DNA of 64,000 nt, from contig WHVD01000029.1 in assembly GCA_015178975.1 (NCBI GenBank), forward strand, positions 248,001-312,000, read 5' to 3'. Origin of the DNA: Hysterangium stoloniferum. Lineage: Eukaryota; Basidiomycota; Agaricomycetes; Hysterangiales; Hysterangiaceae. Of the stretch, positions 47,485 to 59,171 are shown in pieces (positions within the stretch are counted from its first letter, which is position 1; the number at the start of each line of letters is the position of its first letter). Below the pieces are notes generated by a model that searched no databases, was not told the origin of the DNA, and saw only the letters and a list, made by a program, of their open reading frames with translations. A program made the translations under genes and the position numbers.

Positions 47485-47505
47485 TTGGGGGGCAAAGCCC
47501 CCCAA
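47485..47505 (-). terminator. Helitron 3' subterminal hairpin
   Basis: TTGGGGGGC-AAA-GCCCCCCAA, a perfect 9-bp stem. Helitrons usually have a GC hairpin close to the 3' end that signals termination of rolling-circle transfer. The related remnant has an equivalent hairpin at 42840-42858. Confidence 0.6.
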
Positions 47506-50500
47506 ACCCCCCACGTCCATGACTCTCAAGTATTTCTGAGCACTTCTAAGTATTTACATATCACAATTACTATTAAAAAAAAATTCAATCAAAACAATAA
47601 ATACATTAAAACTTCAATCTAATAATACATCTTTGTACACTATATTTGCTGTTCTCTTTGTCTCTTTTAATAATATTTTTATCCTATTCCAACTTCTTCC
47701 CCTTGAAAGTCCCACATACAATTGCCCATGTCCAAACACTGCCATTCTCAAATCTATTCCTACCACTTTCAAAGACTGTCCCTGTGACTTGTTAATCGTC
47801 ATTGCAAATGCCAACTGCACTGGAAACTGAATACAATGCAGTTTAAATGGCAGTTGATCATCATTTGTAATTATTTTGATCTGTGAAAGAAATGCCATTT
47901 TTCCAGTACGTGGTCCAGTTAGGATCTGCACTTGAAGCAAATGATTTTCCATTTTCACCAATTGCAATCGTGTCCCATTGAAAAGCCCCCTCTGTGGATC
48001 TATGTTCCGTAATAGCATCAATGGCACTCCTGGCTTCACCTCAAGTTGACTTGGTGAGATTCCACCAAAATTCAGGCTGTTCAAATACTCTACAAGATAC
48101 ATCTCTGTCTCACTGTCTCCCTCTGCAGTATCAGCACTGTGGTATATATGACTCTCCCCAGGGAATTTATTCAGAAGTTCTGAATTAATCTCATCAACCT
48201 CTGAATTCCTTGGACACAGAATTGCCCGGTCTAAGAAGTCTTCATCTTGCCAATCTCTTTGGTCTCTATCCACATGGATGTCTGGATATATCTCAGCAAT
48301 TAGATCAGACATTTCTGGACCACAGATCATATGAGGAGGAATATCCATTGTATGATCCAAAGGTACATCCTTTCCATGGCCTATATCCAATAGCCACTGA
48401 GAAAACTGTTGACTGTCTGGATCATCCTGGTCCACCCGCATATTCTTTTTCAAGAAGAGTACCTTGATATGCTTCCACAGTTCTGATTTCTGGATACATT
48501 GTCCAATGATCTGTTCTTTTGAATCCTTTGGTACAACAAGCAAAGTCTGCTGGAAGTCACCTCCCCAGGCCACAGGAATCCCTCCAAAGAGAAGATCCTC
48601 CTTGTCTAATAAATCCCTCAGGGTTCTGTCACCTGCCTCACATGTGAAACATGACTGACTGCATGGGAACTTCATCCCAGATAATCAGTCAGACCTTCTT
48701 CATAAGCTCTGCTTTTTCTGAACCCTTTTTGATATGACATAGGGCATCCTTCTCACAGGGAACAGGGATTGAAAATGTGCTGTGAGAAGTATGACCACCC
48801 TTGAGAATCATTGATGCAATTCCAGAAGATGCCACAGAGCACAATGTAGCCCTTGGCATGACATGTATGTGCCAGAGTATTCCATACAAAGGACTTGCCA
48901 GTGCCACCTGGACCATTCACAAAAAACAATTTTCCCTGCTGCTCCTGCTCATCCACTGCCTTCATTATAGTCTCAAAGGCAGCTCATTGTTCAGGATTAC
49001 ACTTTTAAAGATTGGCTTGGGCACTGGCATGCTCAATATCAACATCATAATCTGACTGCTCCCTAATGAGACGGTTGCCAACAATCCCATCCCAAACATT
49101 AGTGCAGTTTGGCATGGTTGGATAGTGTGAGAGGGACTTTCCAGAATAGCAGAGGATCTTATCAATCTCATAGAGACCAAAGTCATAAATCCTGTGTGGT
49201 GATGGATTGAGAATGCCATGTTTTTGCTGAAGTATGAACTTCAAATCATCACAAAGAAATACTTTGAAGTCATTCCAGAGTTCATGGGATTGTGCAGGGG
49301 AGGACATGGTCAAAATGATGGCAAACAACCTGCGAAGTTGAAACCCAGACTCTATGTGACTGGCTTCTGTGAGGCACATGTGCCACTGGCGATCATCCTC
49401 AAGCAAACCACGTGCAACATAGGCTTGCTGAAATGTGGGATAAGTCTCACCTGAAAAGTCCTGAGCTGTTCAAGTGAGGTGGCACCTTTGACAACAGTGA
49501 GCAAAGTACGGAGGTGGAATCTTTCACCACTGGCAATATTGACAAAATGAATGCACCCTATGGAAAAACCACTTTGATGTGGCTTCCATGATTTCTTCTT
49601 GGGGACATATGTGAAATACTCAGGAAAGTCCATATAAAATGTGTCCTGGGCATGCTGTCCATTATAACCAATGAGACCCTTGGCATTAGCTTCAAAATAA
49701 GCCATGAGAGTTGTCCCTGAATGCTCTGCCATTTGTAAAGCCTCAGCAGGACCTTGATCACCATCAAAAAGAACAGTGTTTTCCCCAGGAAGATGGACAC
49801 CAAGTGCCATTACTGCAGGAAAGTGGGTGTGGATTTCATTACGCATTAATCGCTAGACAGATTCATGTGCACTGACATAATGTGCATCAAGGTACTGTTG
49901 AATTTCATCTGGTGTCTTTCCAAATTCCATAGTTGTATGATCATGCCCCTTGTAACAGTATTTATGCATGTACTTCATTGACCTATTGGTAAATGTCAAC
50001 TCTACATTGATGTGGCATTCAAAGGTGAGAATCAAAATAGGGGAGTAAGGGACAACATGTCTGTTGTCATATGTAAACTTGGGAGTTTCATAAACCCTTC
50101 CATTGTTGGGGCGAGCATATGTTGGATAGCCTTCCTCATTAACAATAGTGGCTTCACACCAATCCTTTGGATAGTATTTACTGCACTTCTTATCAACCAT
50201 ACAGGCAGCATTTGGATGTTCAGCTCCACAGGGGCCATGGGTCATGAGTTGTCCTACTAAATTAAATAGTCTGGGATGTGTTTCAGGATCTGGAAAACAG
50301 GCAGAAACAAATGAGTCAACATCTTCTGATGTCCTTGGCTTATTCTGGTCATCAAACCATATGAGGCAGTGCATGTGTGGAAGACCACACTTTTGAAATT
50401 CAATGACATGGATATGGGCTACTGTTCTACCAAAGATGTGATCTTCTGTGATCATCTTGAGCAACTTAGCTTTCTTGGCAGCAAAGACATGGGAGATCAA

Positions 50501-51942
50501 ATCAGGTTGATCAGCAGCAGTCTGTCCAGGAAGCAATTCATCAGTAACCTTCTTCCACTTGGGATTAGCTGTCATTGTGATGAAACAGCTGGCATTGCCA
50601 TACTTGCATGCAATTGCAAATTAATTTTGTAGACTTTGTCTCATATCCCTTGAACTGCCAGTAAATGTAGAAGGGAGTATGACCCTCTGGCCAATACTAT
50701 TGGCATCTGTGTTTACATCCTGATTTGTAAATGCATCAACCACCTGGTTGTAGAGTTCTGCATGTAACCCTGGTTGATTATCCCTGAGAAATCTCAATCT
50801 GCGCTGCTCTGTTACTGCCCAAGCATTGACAATATACTGTTGGAATAGCTTTTGTGCATAAAAAAGGGTCATGGCTTCATATGCTCTGGGAAATAGGTGA
50901 TAGGCATAATATTCACATTGGGTCACTTTATGACTTTTCTCTTCATCTTCACCTTCTTCATCCTGCTGTCCAGGCTGAGGCTGCCAATTTTGATTTGCAT
51001 AGGGAATATCCCATGACCAACCACGCTCACCCCTGGGGAAGAGCATGACATAATGAAGGGGTGTATAAATGGCCTGTGCATCATGCACATGATGGAACTG
51101 GCCCCCCCTCCTCTGAACAATAATATCCCTTGGATCACCACGACCTGTGTCACCCTCTCCAGGAAGAATAATTGCAAGTTCATCACCAGTTGGAAGGTTG
51201 TACCACCTGGGATCATTAAAAGCCTTGTAGCTCAGCCTGACATGCAACCTTGGAGTCTCTGCCTGTGTCCTCAATCATTCATGTGCCTGGCAATAGAGTT
51301 CTATAAAGGGATTATATTGTTCCATCATATCTTGGAGATCAGAAAAGGTTTGGTTGTTTAGGTTCCAATTTGCCCTGTGATTCTGCCTCTGCTGCAATGC
51401 CTGTCTCAGTCCATCCTCCTCTGCTAATGCAGGATCATGGATGTAAAGCTGAGCATAACTATGTGATACACCTTCTGTGTAAGGAATCAAGGAGCCATGC
51501 TGGTGATACAATTCACCATGAATTTTGAAGACATATGGGCCACCACCACCTTGTAAGACAAATTCATCCAAATTGACACCCAATGATGTAAATGCAAATG
51601 CATTATTATAGGCACGAATATTCTTGAGAAATTCCCTGCTATTGTCTGTATTATCCTCCAGGAGAGCCCTTAAAGTATGAGGGACTGGCTCAAGTATTGG
51701 GAGGGCCACCTTTCCTCACTTGCAACACTTGCCAAATTTTGGATGTGTCTTAGAGCTATGTGAGAGATGCTCATCCATCCAGTGAAAGGCTCTGCAGTCT
51801 GGGCATTGTATAGTCATAGAACCCAAGTCATGTCTTGGAAACCTGGCCTCCACAACTGGTTGTCGTCCAATAGGTAATTGTGGAATAGGCGGTGGAGGTG
51901 GAGGTATAACTGCAGGCTGTAAAATTGCCGGAGGTTGGGGAA

Positions 51943-52215
51943 TAGCTGGAGGTGGAGGAATAGCTGGAGGTGGAGGAATAGCTGGAGGTGGAGGAATAGC
52001 TGGAGGTGGAGGAATAGCTGGAGGTGGAGGAATAGCTGGAGGTGGAGGAATAGCTGGAGGTGGAGGAATAGCTGGAGGTGGAGGAATAGCTGGAGGTGAG
52101 GATGGAGGAGGAATAGCTGGAGGTGGAGGAATAGCTGGAGGTGGAGGAATAGCTGGAGGTGGAGGAATAGCTGGAGGTGGAGGAATAGCTGGAGGTGGAG
52201 GAATAGCTGGAGGTG
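51943..52215 (-). repeat. 18-bp proline repeat in the Helitron
   Basis: About 15 units of GGAGGTGGAGGAATAGCT, encoding AIPPPP on the minus strand. It is followed rightwards by longer repeats (about 81-120 bp, QWAPPQLHHPPGNP type) to about 52900. Confidence 0.88.
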
Positions 52216-53044
52216 CAGCTAACTGTAGCTGCTGATGCTGTTGTTGTTGTGGAACTGGATTTCCAGGTGGATGGTGAAGCTGTAGTGGTGCCCACTGCAC
52301 AATGAGTGGTTGTTGTTGTTGTTGAACTGGATTTTGAGGTGGGTGGTGATGCTGTGGTGGTGCTAACTGCAAAGTATGTACCTGCTGTTGTGGAGCTGGA
52401 TTTTCAGGTGGATTTTGAGGTGGATGGTGAAGCTGTGGTGGTGCCCACTGCATAATAGGTAGTTGCTGCTGTTGTGGAACTGGATTTCCAGGTGGTTGGT
52501 GAAGCTGTGGTGGTGCCCACTGCACAATAGATGGTTGTTATTGTTGATTCTGAGGTGGATGGTGATGCTGTGGTGATGCCAATTACAAAATGGGTACCTG
52601 TTGTTGTGGAGCTGGATTTCCAGATAGATGGTGAAGCTGTGGTGGTGCCCACTGCACAATAGGTGGTTGCTGCCATTGTGGAACTGGATTTCCAGGTGGT
52701 TGGTGAAGCTGTGGTGGTGCCCACTGCACAATAGGTGGTTGTTGTTGTTGTGGAACTGGATTCTGAGGTGGATGGTGATGCTGTGGTGGTGCCAACTGCA
52801 AAATGGGTACCTGTGGTTGTGGAGCTGGATTTCCAGGTGGATGGTGATGCTGTGGTGGGGCTAACTGCAAAATGGGTCCCTGTGCCTGGAGTTGTGGTAT
52901 GACATTAACAGGTGGATGACCATGGTGCAGTGGTGCAGATTGGACAATTTTAGCAGCTTTATTTCCTTGTCCACAACCCCGCCTAAGAGGCTGTAATGGT
53001 GGCAAATCTGCATACTGTCTAAGCAAAAGATCCACTGCATCAGA

Positions 53045-53130
53045 GCCAACTGTGGCAGAGCCACTTGCAGCAGAGCCACTTGCAGCAGAGCCACTTGCAG
53101 CAGAGCCACTTGCAGCAGAGCCACTTGCAG
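53045..53130 (-). repeat. 15-bp repeat in the Helitron N terminus
   Basis: Five to six units of GCAGAGCCACTTGCA, encoding ASGSA on the minus strand. Confidence 0.8.
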
Positions 53131-53559
53131 TAGAGCCACCTGACTGAGCAACCAAAAATGGATTATCAGATTGACCTCTACCAACAGGAAGATGGAGATC
53201 TCAGAATGGTTGAAGAGGAGGTGGTATATTAGAATTCACAGCTAAATGCTGATGACGATCAGATGGAGATGTCATTTGCAATTGTGCCCTATGCTGCCTT
53301 TGCTCCTCTGCCCGATCATGCTCAGGTGTTCGATCCATAATAATGGAGGGATCTACTCAAGAGCAAAAAGCCAGTGCAATATGACAAAGAGAGCTATATA
53401 GCTTCTCTAAAACTAAGCAGCAGCAGCAGCAGACACAGAAAATCTGTTCCAGAGAGGGGGAGAGGAATGAGAGCATAAGTTGAATTGAATCAGGATAAAA
53501 TAAAGCATAAATCAATTTTCACAGAATGGGGGAAGGTATCAATACTAACCTTGAGGAAC

Positions 53560-53990
53560 GTCTTATCTTCTGGGAGAATAAAACAGTAACAAAGCAAAAA
53601 AGCCACACAATAGGAGTTAATTCCACAGAATAACAAGAGAGTCAAATAACAGAGTAGCATGGATGTAGTCCGCACGGATTGAGATAATGGTTTGAGTTTC
53701 GGCTAGTATAGTTCAAAGCTCTGATTGGGCTAGTAGTTAAAGTGCATCTGTGACGGTCAAGATGATACCCCAATCACAACTTACAGGACACTAACTGGGT
53801 GTCTGGGTAAGTCATGGTTGTGGGGTAAAAAGTGTCTGAGTTCTAACTACCAGCACTAGAATACATAAGTCTGGCATGTATGCGCCCACAAGAGTCAATG
53901 TACCGAATGCACAGGCCATTGAACTAAATATATAAATATATGTGTATGATAAAATAGAGAGAAAATAGAAATAATAATGGAAATATAGCA
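53560..53990. repeat. dispersed repeat, copy 1 (SINE-like?)
   Basis: Shares with 55150-55520 the blocks AACAAGAGAGTCAAA, GATTGAGATAATGGTT, ATGATACCCCAATCACAACT and GGGTGTCTGGG. A B-box-like GGTTTGAGTTTC is present. An approximate A box (TAGCATGGATG) lies upstream. Non-coding. Confidence 0.6.
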
Positions 53991-54006
53991 TGGACTCTTC
54001 TGGACT

Positions 54007-54975
54007 ATATTTCGGAGTATATTTCACAGTATCTCTCACACTTCTACTGGAGAGGATATCAGAAAGAAACAGCAGTCCGAAGCATTCTCTGAGCAAGTTC
54101 AGGAAGAAATAAAGATGCTCAAGAGGAAGAGGAGAGAGGAGTACCTAGAAGGACAACAGAAAATGGGTGCTAGGGTTGATGTCCCCTCTAAGCAGACACA
54201 AAAGGAATGGAGGAGAATGGAAGGAAGCAGCAATCCTTTAGCCATTGCTCCTCCCCTGGGCCATAAATGGGTTGACTTTGCTGAAACAGATTGCAGTGAC
54301 AGCAGCATGTCATGCATTTGGAGTGTAGGAAATAAAAGCAAGGAAGGAAAGGATGGCATCACCAATTGGGACAAAGTAAGGAGGATCAAGCTGCAAGGTA
54401 TCACATTGTGACATGGAGATGGAGCTGAGCTACCTCCCAGACCCCCCCAGCAATGCAGAACCCCGGAAAGAACCTATTGGATGGCGCCCATTGACTTGTC
54501 ATCTGATTTGGAGGAAGATTGATTGTGTTACCCAGCTTATGACAATAAGTACCTAGGCACGGATTGCCACAAAGGATTTCTACTCCCTGACAAGATTCAC
54601 TTCATTACGAGTGACCCTAACCAGCAAAGACAGTTACCAACTTCTGTCAGGGTTTGGAGGGGGTATCATCCATCCAACCCCACAATATCCCACATCTCCC
54701 CACCCCCATTCATCTCTTCTGCGCCCCCACTGCAGCACTTTACACCATTTTCTGAGCAGTTAGGAATCCTTGAGGCACTTTCCACTGGCCCACCTCCTTT
54801 TCCTTCCATACTGTTACCTCTTCCCTCAGCAAGCTCTTCCTCCACACCAATATCCTCTTCCATGCTGAAGCCGCCTCTCACACTGAGTTCTCCCTTCATG
54901 CCAATGCCCTCATCTGTGTCACAGCCCCTTCCTGTGCCAAGGATCACCCCATGTGAAGAGTGGTGGAAGATCTAA
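54007..54975 (+). pseudogene. unidentified coding relic with two TGA codons
   Basis: One frame is open from about 54007 to 54975 except for TGA at 54409-54411 and 54520-54522, both where CGA is plausible (ITL-R-HGD and LEED-R-LCY). A lysine/arginine-rich start (EEIKMLKRKRREEYLEG) is followed by a central WVDFAETDCSD region and a serine/proline-rich tail (LPSASSSSTPISSS). The first ATG is at 54115. I recognise no domain. Its setting between two copies of one dispersed repeat suggests it belongs to a mobile element. Confidence 0.45.
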
Positions 54976-55149
54976 CCATTCTATATCTGAAGAATATTGA
55001 CTGTTTAGGTATGACATGACAATGTATTGACTATCTAAGTCTAATACAGACCAAAGTGTGTATTGACTATCTAGTTCAATACAGTTGAAAGGATTAGCTA
55101 TCTTAAGTAGAATAGATAGCTAAGACGAATGAAAGAGAATCAACTTTGA

Positions 55150-55520
55150 AGTATGATTCTGAGCAACTGCTCTAGTGATTAAGGAAATAACAAGAGAGTC
55201 AAACAAAACAGAGTAGTGCAGATGTAGTCTGCATGGATTGAGATAATGGTTCGAGTTTCAACTAGTATAGTTTGAAATGGTGATTGTGCTGATAGTTAAG
55301 GCCCATCTGTGATGGTTGAGATGATACCCCAATCACAACTTGCAGGACACTAAGTGGGTGTCTGGGCAAGTCGTGGTTTCAGGGTAAAAGTGTCTGTTGT
55401 CATTTGGCACTGAGAGTGCCCACAAAGCTTCAAACTAATGAAATGGTGCAATAGTCAAAGAATGTAAAGGATAGGAAAATGTGAGTAAAAATATGTAAAA
55501 TATAAATGAAATAAAAGGAG
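55150..55520. repeat. dispersed repeat, copy 2 (SINE-like?)
   Basis: Same orientation as 53560-53990. It has an exact A-box match TAGTGCAGATG and B-box-like GGTTCGAGTTTC 27 bases further on, as in tRNA-derived SINEs. The tRNA fold itself is poor. Confidence 0.55.
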
Positions 55521-55640
55521 TGTTTTACTACAATGAAACTGTGGTAAAAGCATACTCCTCACACTGCACCCCTCTGTGTACCACCTGGTCCTCTCGTCCC
55601 CATTCCCCCACCCTGCACTACACCCCCACCCTTAGTCTCT

Positions 55641-56114
55641 ATGGAGCTGGACACATCTCATGCTTCTCCAACAGTTCAGAGTCCCCCGCCCAAGCCTCCC
55701 TGCTTGCCTTGTGTTTCCCTCGGGAGCCCCATCCACCAACCTGGTGTTGAATCGATGGACATTGATCCCCCAGCCATGGAAGACTTTGAGGAGCTTCCCC
55801 CATTCAGTGAAAAAGTGAAAGGGAAATGGAGAGCTGATGTCCAGGATGACAAGCCCCTTGTCATTGACTCCACTCCTGCTGCTGATCCTGTTTGCAGTCC
55901 TCCACCAAGACAGCCTTCTCCCCTATCTCCCCTACAGTTTCAGGGCATTACTGATCTGGCTCACTTCTCCCCAACAGGTTGGATACATATCTCCATAAAC
56001 TATCCCTCTGAACATTTTACTGTGGGATGTACACTAGAGCAACTGGGACAACCCTACAGCAACCCCTCCTTAAAGGACAAATCCAAGGGTATAGCAGGTC
56101 ACTCAGGCTGTCAG
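55641..56114 (+). pseudogene. proline-rich coding relic
   Basis: About 158 codons before the chromovirus LTR begins. It contains ESMDIDPPAMEDFEELPPF and KVKGKWRADVQDDKPLVID. MDIDPP-type segments are common in basidiomycete Gypsy gag and adjacent orphan ORFs, but I cannot identify it. The apparent C terminus runs into the LTR at 56115. Confidence 0.4.
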
Positions 56115-57960
56115 TGTCAGGGTATTGATTTTATTTTATTTTAGTTTATTTTATATGCACCTACAAAATAGTACAGGCAAAGGTGTGAGCACAATTACAT
56201 AATCACACTGCCACCTACAAGAAAAGCAATGTGACTGCTGCATCCCAATGCAATGCAGCAGTGGCATGGCCAAATAATGGTGCCTGTGAGGAACTGGAAG
56301 GCCCGCCAGCCTCCGGGCTCCCGGACCCCATCCTACATGCTCCCGACCCTCTATATTGTATAGTTACAACCAGAGTTCCCGCCAGAGCCTGCACGTCAAC
56401 TTGTTTATGCCTGACTCTCTGTATGCACCCCACCCTATCTGCCCCCAACTTGACACCTTCTGTTATGACCCAGAAACCATTGGACTCCACCCTTTGACAT
56501 TTAACTTTGTTACATGTTCTTGGTCATCTCTTGAATTGGACTCCGACCGGACTCCCAGGACCTGCATGTCACCCTATATGCACCAGTTGTCAGACTCCAC
56601 CAGACTTGCACCTCAACCTGTCTATATCCGACACTGTGTCATATACACCAGCCCTCGGACTCTGCCGGACCGGGACATCAACCTGCTTATACCCGACCCT
56701 CTGTATCTCACGGACCAGTCACTGGACTCTGACCGGACTCCTGGAACCCCTCTAATGGAGCATAGAAACCTGCTCCCTTTATGGTCGAATGGTCTGTCAT
56801 ATGTCTCATGTACCAATCGTCGGACTCCACCGGACTCTGAACTCCACCCTATATACACCCGACACTCCATATCTCACGGACCAGTCACCGGACCCTTACT
56901 GGACTCCCCAGAACCCCTCTAACAGAGCCCTGTTCCTGTTATGGTCTAATGACCTGTCATTATTTGTTCTCCGCTCCCATTCCATTCCATCCCTAATTCC
57001 CAGTTTAGTATTTACTTGTTTTGTTTTATGTTTAATAGTTCTGCCCCTCATTAAGACTGGATTTGGTATTATTACATTTCACAGTCTATATAAGTCTCCT
57101 ATATTCATGTACTTAGAATCCAGTTTGAATCTCGAACAAGTTACACCCCTGCTCCAGTCTCTAGTCCTCTTGTCTGTCTGCACACTCGATTCCCAGAACT
57201 CCCACAGGAACTCCGGAATCTACATCTTCCTGTATGCATTCTGTCAGCTCGAAATATGGACACCCAAATGAGTGTATGAGGGTGCAGCCCATAAGCTGAA
57301 GCCAAGTCCATCTCAGCAGTACCACACCTTTCTGGTAATTATTCTGATACCACACTCCCTTGTACTAATATCCCTGGAAACTCCCCCGGACTTATTACCC
57401 AGGGACTCCATGGGACATTTCCCGGAAAAAAAGTGTGTGTTCGGAATAATTACTGGAAACACTCCACAGGACTTCCTCAGAGCCTATCCCTTTGTTCTAA
57501 ACTTAACAGTGCCAACATAGGGCCGATGCTGCCACATATGCCCTGATGGACACATAGTGCTTCACACTGTGTGCCCATGTGGCCTCCTTGTGTGCTGGCA
57601 CTGCAAAGGCAGTCAGCACCTATGCAAGTGCCAGCATGCCATGTGGACCTACACAGTGCCGTGCAGGCCTACACAGTGCCATGTGGGCTTACATAAGCAC
57701 CGAGGCACAGCTATCCACTGTAGAGTGCATACATGCCATTTTTAGTATTTTTCTCAAACTTCTAATAAATGAAAAATACTAAAGATATTAAATAAATAGT
57801 ATAAATAGTAAACCTGTACATACTCATTTCTTGAGTTTCAATCTCTTAGGAATCCCACTAAAACAAGTGTGATCTCCGTTGTCATTGAGCTATCCCCTCT
57901 TCACTTCATATTTCTATATTCTATCTCATGTTTGGTAGCCTTGTTAGTGTTGCCCTAACA
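56115..57960 (+). repeat. chromovirus 5' LTR, split
   Basis: Two parts, 56115-56284 and 57509-57960, align with 59172-59767 once the solo LTR is removed. Confidence 0.82.
56285..57508 (+). mobile_element. solo LTR inside the chromovirus 5' LTR
   Basis: TGTGAGGAACTGG...AAACTTAACA, 1,224 bp, with target duplication GTGCC at 56280-56284 and 57509-57513. It contains many CCGGACTCC-type short repeats and the AAGCTGAAGCCAAGTCC motif (57280-57309). Related to the fragment at 39740-40225. Confidence 0.85.
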
Positions 57961-58039
57961 GAAGATTGAAACTCTTTAAAACAACTCTACCATCTATCTC
58001 TCTACCCCCCCCCCCTTCCACAAAGAATACAATGCCATC

Positions 58040-59053
58040 ATGGTAGTAGTGGATAGATTTAGCCAAATGATTCATGTCATACCCACTACAGACCAGATCA
58101 CTTCAGAAGGCATTACCAGGCTCTATAGGGACAATGTATGGAAACTCCATGGTCTCCCCTTACAGATCATCAGTGATAGAGGACCCCAGTTTGTCTCAAA
58201 ATTCACAAGAGAGCAGAATTCAATTCTAGGGATCAAAGTTGCAGCTTCTACAGCTTATCACTCTCAGACAGATGGCCAGACAGAAAGAGTAAATCAGGAG
58301 GTAGAACAATACCTTAGACTCTTTGTGAATCATAGACCAGATTACTGGGCGGAATGGTTGTCTTTAGCAGAATTCTGCCATAACAACAGAGTTCAAGCAT
58401 CTGCTAGGCAGACACATTTTATTCTGAATAATGGCAGGCATTCTAAATTGGGGACTGAGCCTTTCAGAAGCAGCCAAATAAAATCTGTGGAGCAGTTTAT
58501 TAAAGACATGCAGGAGGCAAGGAAAGAAGCAGAAGCTGCACTCCATAGGGCTGCTGATGATATGGCTAGGTACTATGACCAGTCTAGGAAAGAGGCAGAC
58601 ATCTATATGCCAGGAGATGAAGTATGGTTAGAGGGCAGAGACATTCAGACAGATAGCCCATCCAAAAAGCTAGAAGACAAGGGATATGGACCATTTGAAA
58701 TCACCAACGTTATTGGTCCAAATGCCTATGAGTTGAAATTGCCTTCTTCCATAAAAATCCATCCAGTCTTTAATGTAGCCAAGCTCAGGCCTTTCCAGGA
58801 GGACACTATTTAAGGGAGGATACCTCCAGTTAGGCCTCCTCCAGTTGTTAAGGAAGAAACTCCTGAATGGGAGGTTGAATATATCAAAGATAGCAGATTG
58901 GCAAGGGGAAAACTACAATACCTAGTGAAATGGAAAGGGTACCCTCAAGAGGAATGCATATGGGGACCTGCTGATAATCTTGGAAACTCCAAAAATGAGT
59001 GGGTAAATTCCATAGCCAACACCCCTCTGCACCCAGGAGGATTTCTGCTTTGA
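58040..59053 (+). pseudogene. pol: chromovirus integrase C-terminal half and chromodomain
   Basis: Starts inside the integrase core: VVVDRFSQMIHVIPT (first catalytic Asp), IISDRGPQFVSKF (second Asp), then HSQTDGQTERVNQEVEQYL (catalytic Glu). The C-terminal region is YMPGDEVWLEGRDI, GPFEITNVIGPNAYELKLP and IHPVFNVAKLRPF. An in-frame TAA at 58811-58813 is followed in the same frame by a chromodomain (EVEYIKDSRLARGKLQYLVK, then WKGYPQEECIWGPADNL). No upstream pol remains. Confidence 0.88.
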
Positions 59054-59171
59054 CCTTCAAAAGACTCCCTTTTCAAGCATATATCAATTTCACAGAGACT
59101 GTGGCTCAAACTGAAACCCTTTGGACCTCTGGCAAGCACATTGAGGGCAATATGCCTTAAGAAGAGGGTGA

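Larger units (their letters stand above)
47440..53338 (-). mobile_element. Helitron relic (RepHel)
   Basis: Rolling-circle element with HUH replication initiator and PIF1-type helicase in a single decayed reading frame on the minus strand. The 3' side (left) has a GC hairpin at 47485-47505 and an inner inverted pair ACAAGCC/GGCTTGT (47448-47486). A standard CTRR end was not identified. The 5' end, beyond 53338, is not located. Confidence 0.85.
47614..53338 (-). pseudogene. Helitron RepHel protein, broken by stops and frameshifts
   Basis: The ATG at 53338 opens a roughly 1,900-codon frame. It starts with a long proline/glutamine-rich region with tandem repeats (51943-53130). A C-rich Helitron N-terminal block follows (CPDCRAFHWMDEH...KCCK). 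The HUH domain has CGLPHMHCLIWF (HxH) and the Tyr region KYCYKGHD / DAHYVSA. The helicase has Walker A GPGGTGKSF, IIWDEVPMQ, WGGDFQQTL and KSQGQSLKVVGIDL...LYVGLSRGR. Lesions include TGA at 51716 and 51275, TAA near 50618, TAG near 49850, and frameshifts near 49448, 48835 and 48680. Several TGAs stand where arginine is expected (EQ-R-AAF, PF-R-DLH). Inactive. Confidence 0.88.

Noticed and set aside
51828-52724. Minus-strand Ser/Tyr/Thr-rich frames that look like secreted low-complexity proteins
   Set aside because: They are alternative frames of the proline/glutamine repeats of the Helitron protein.
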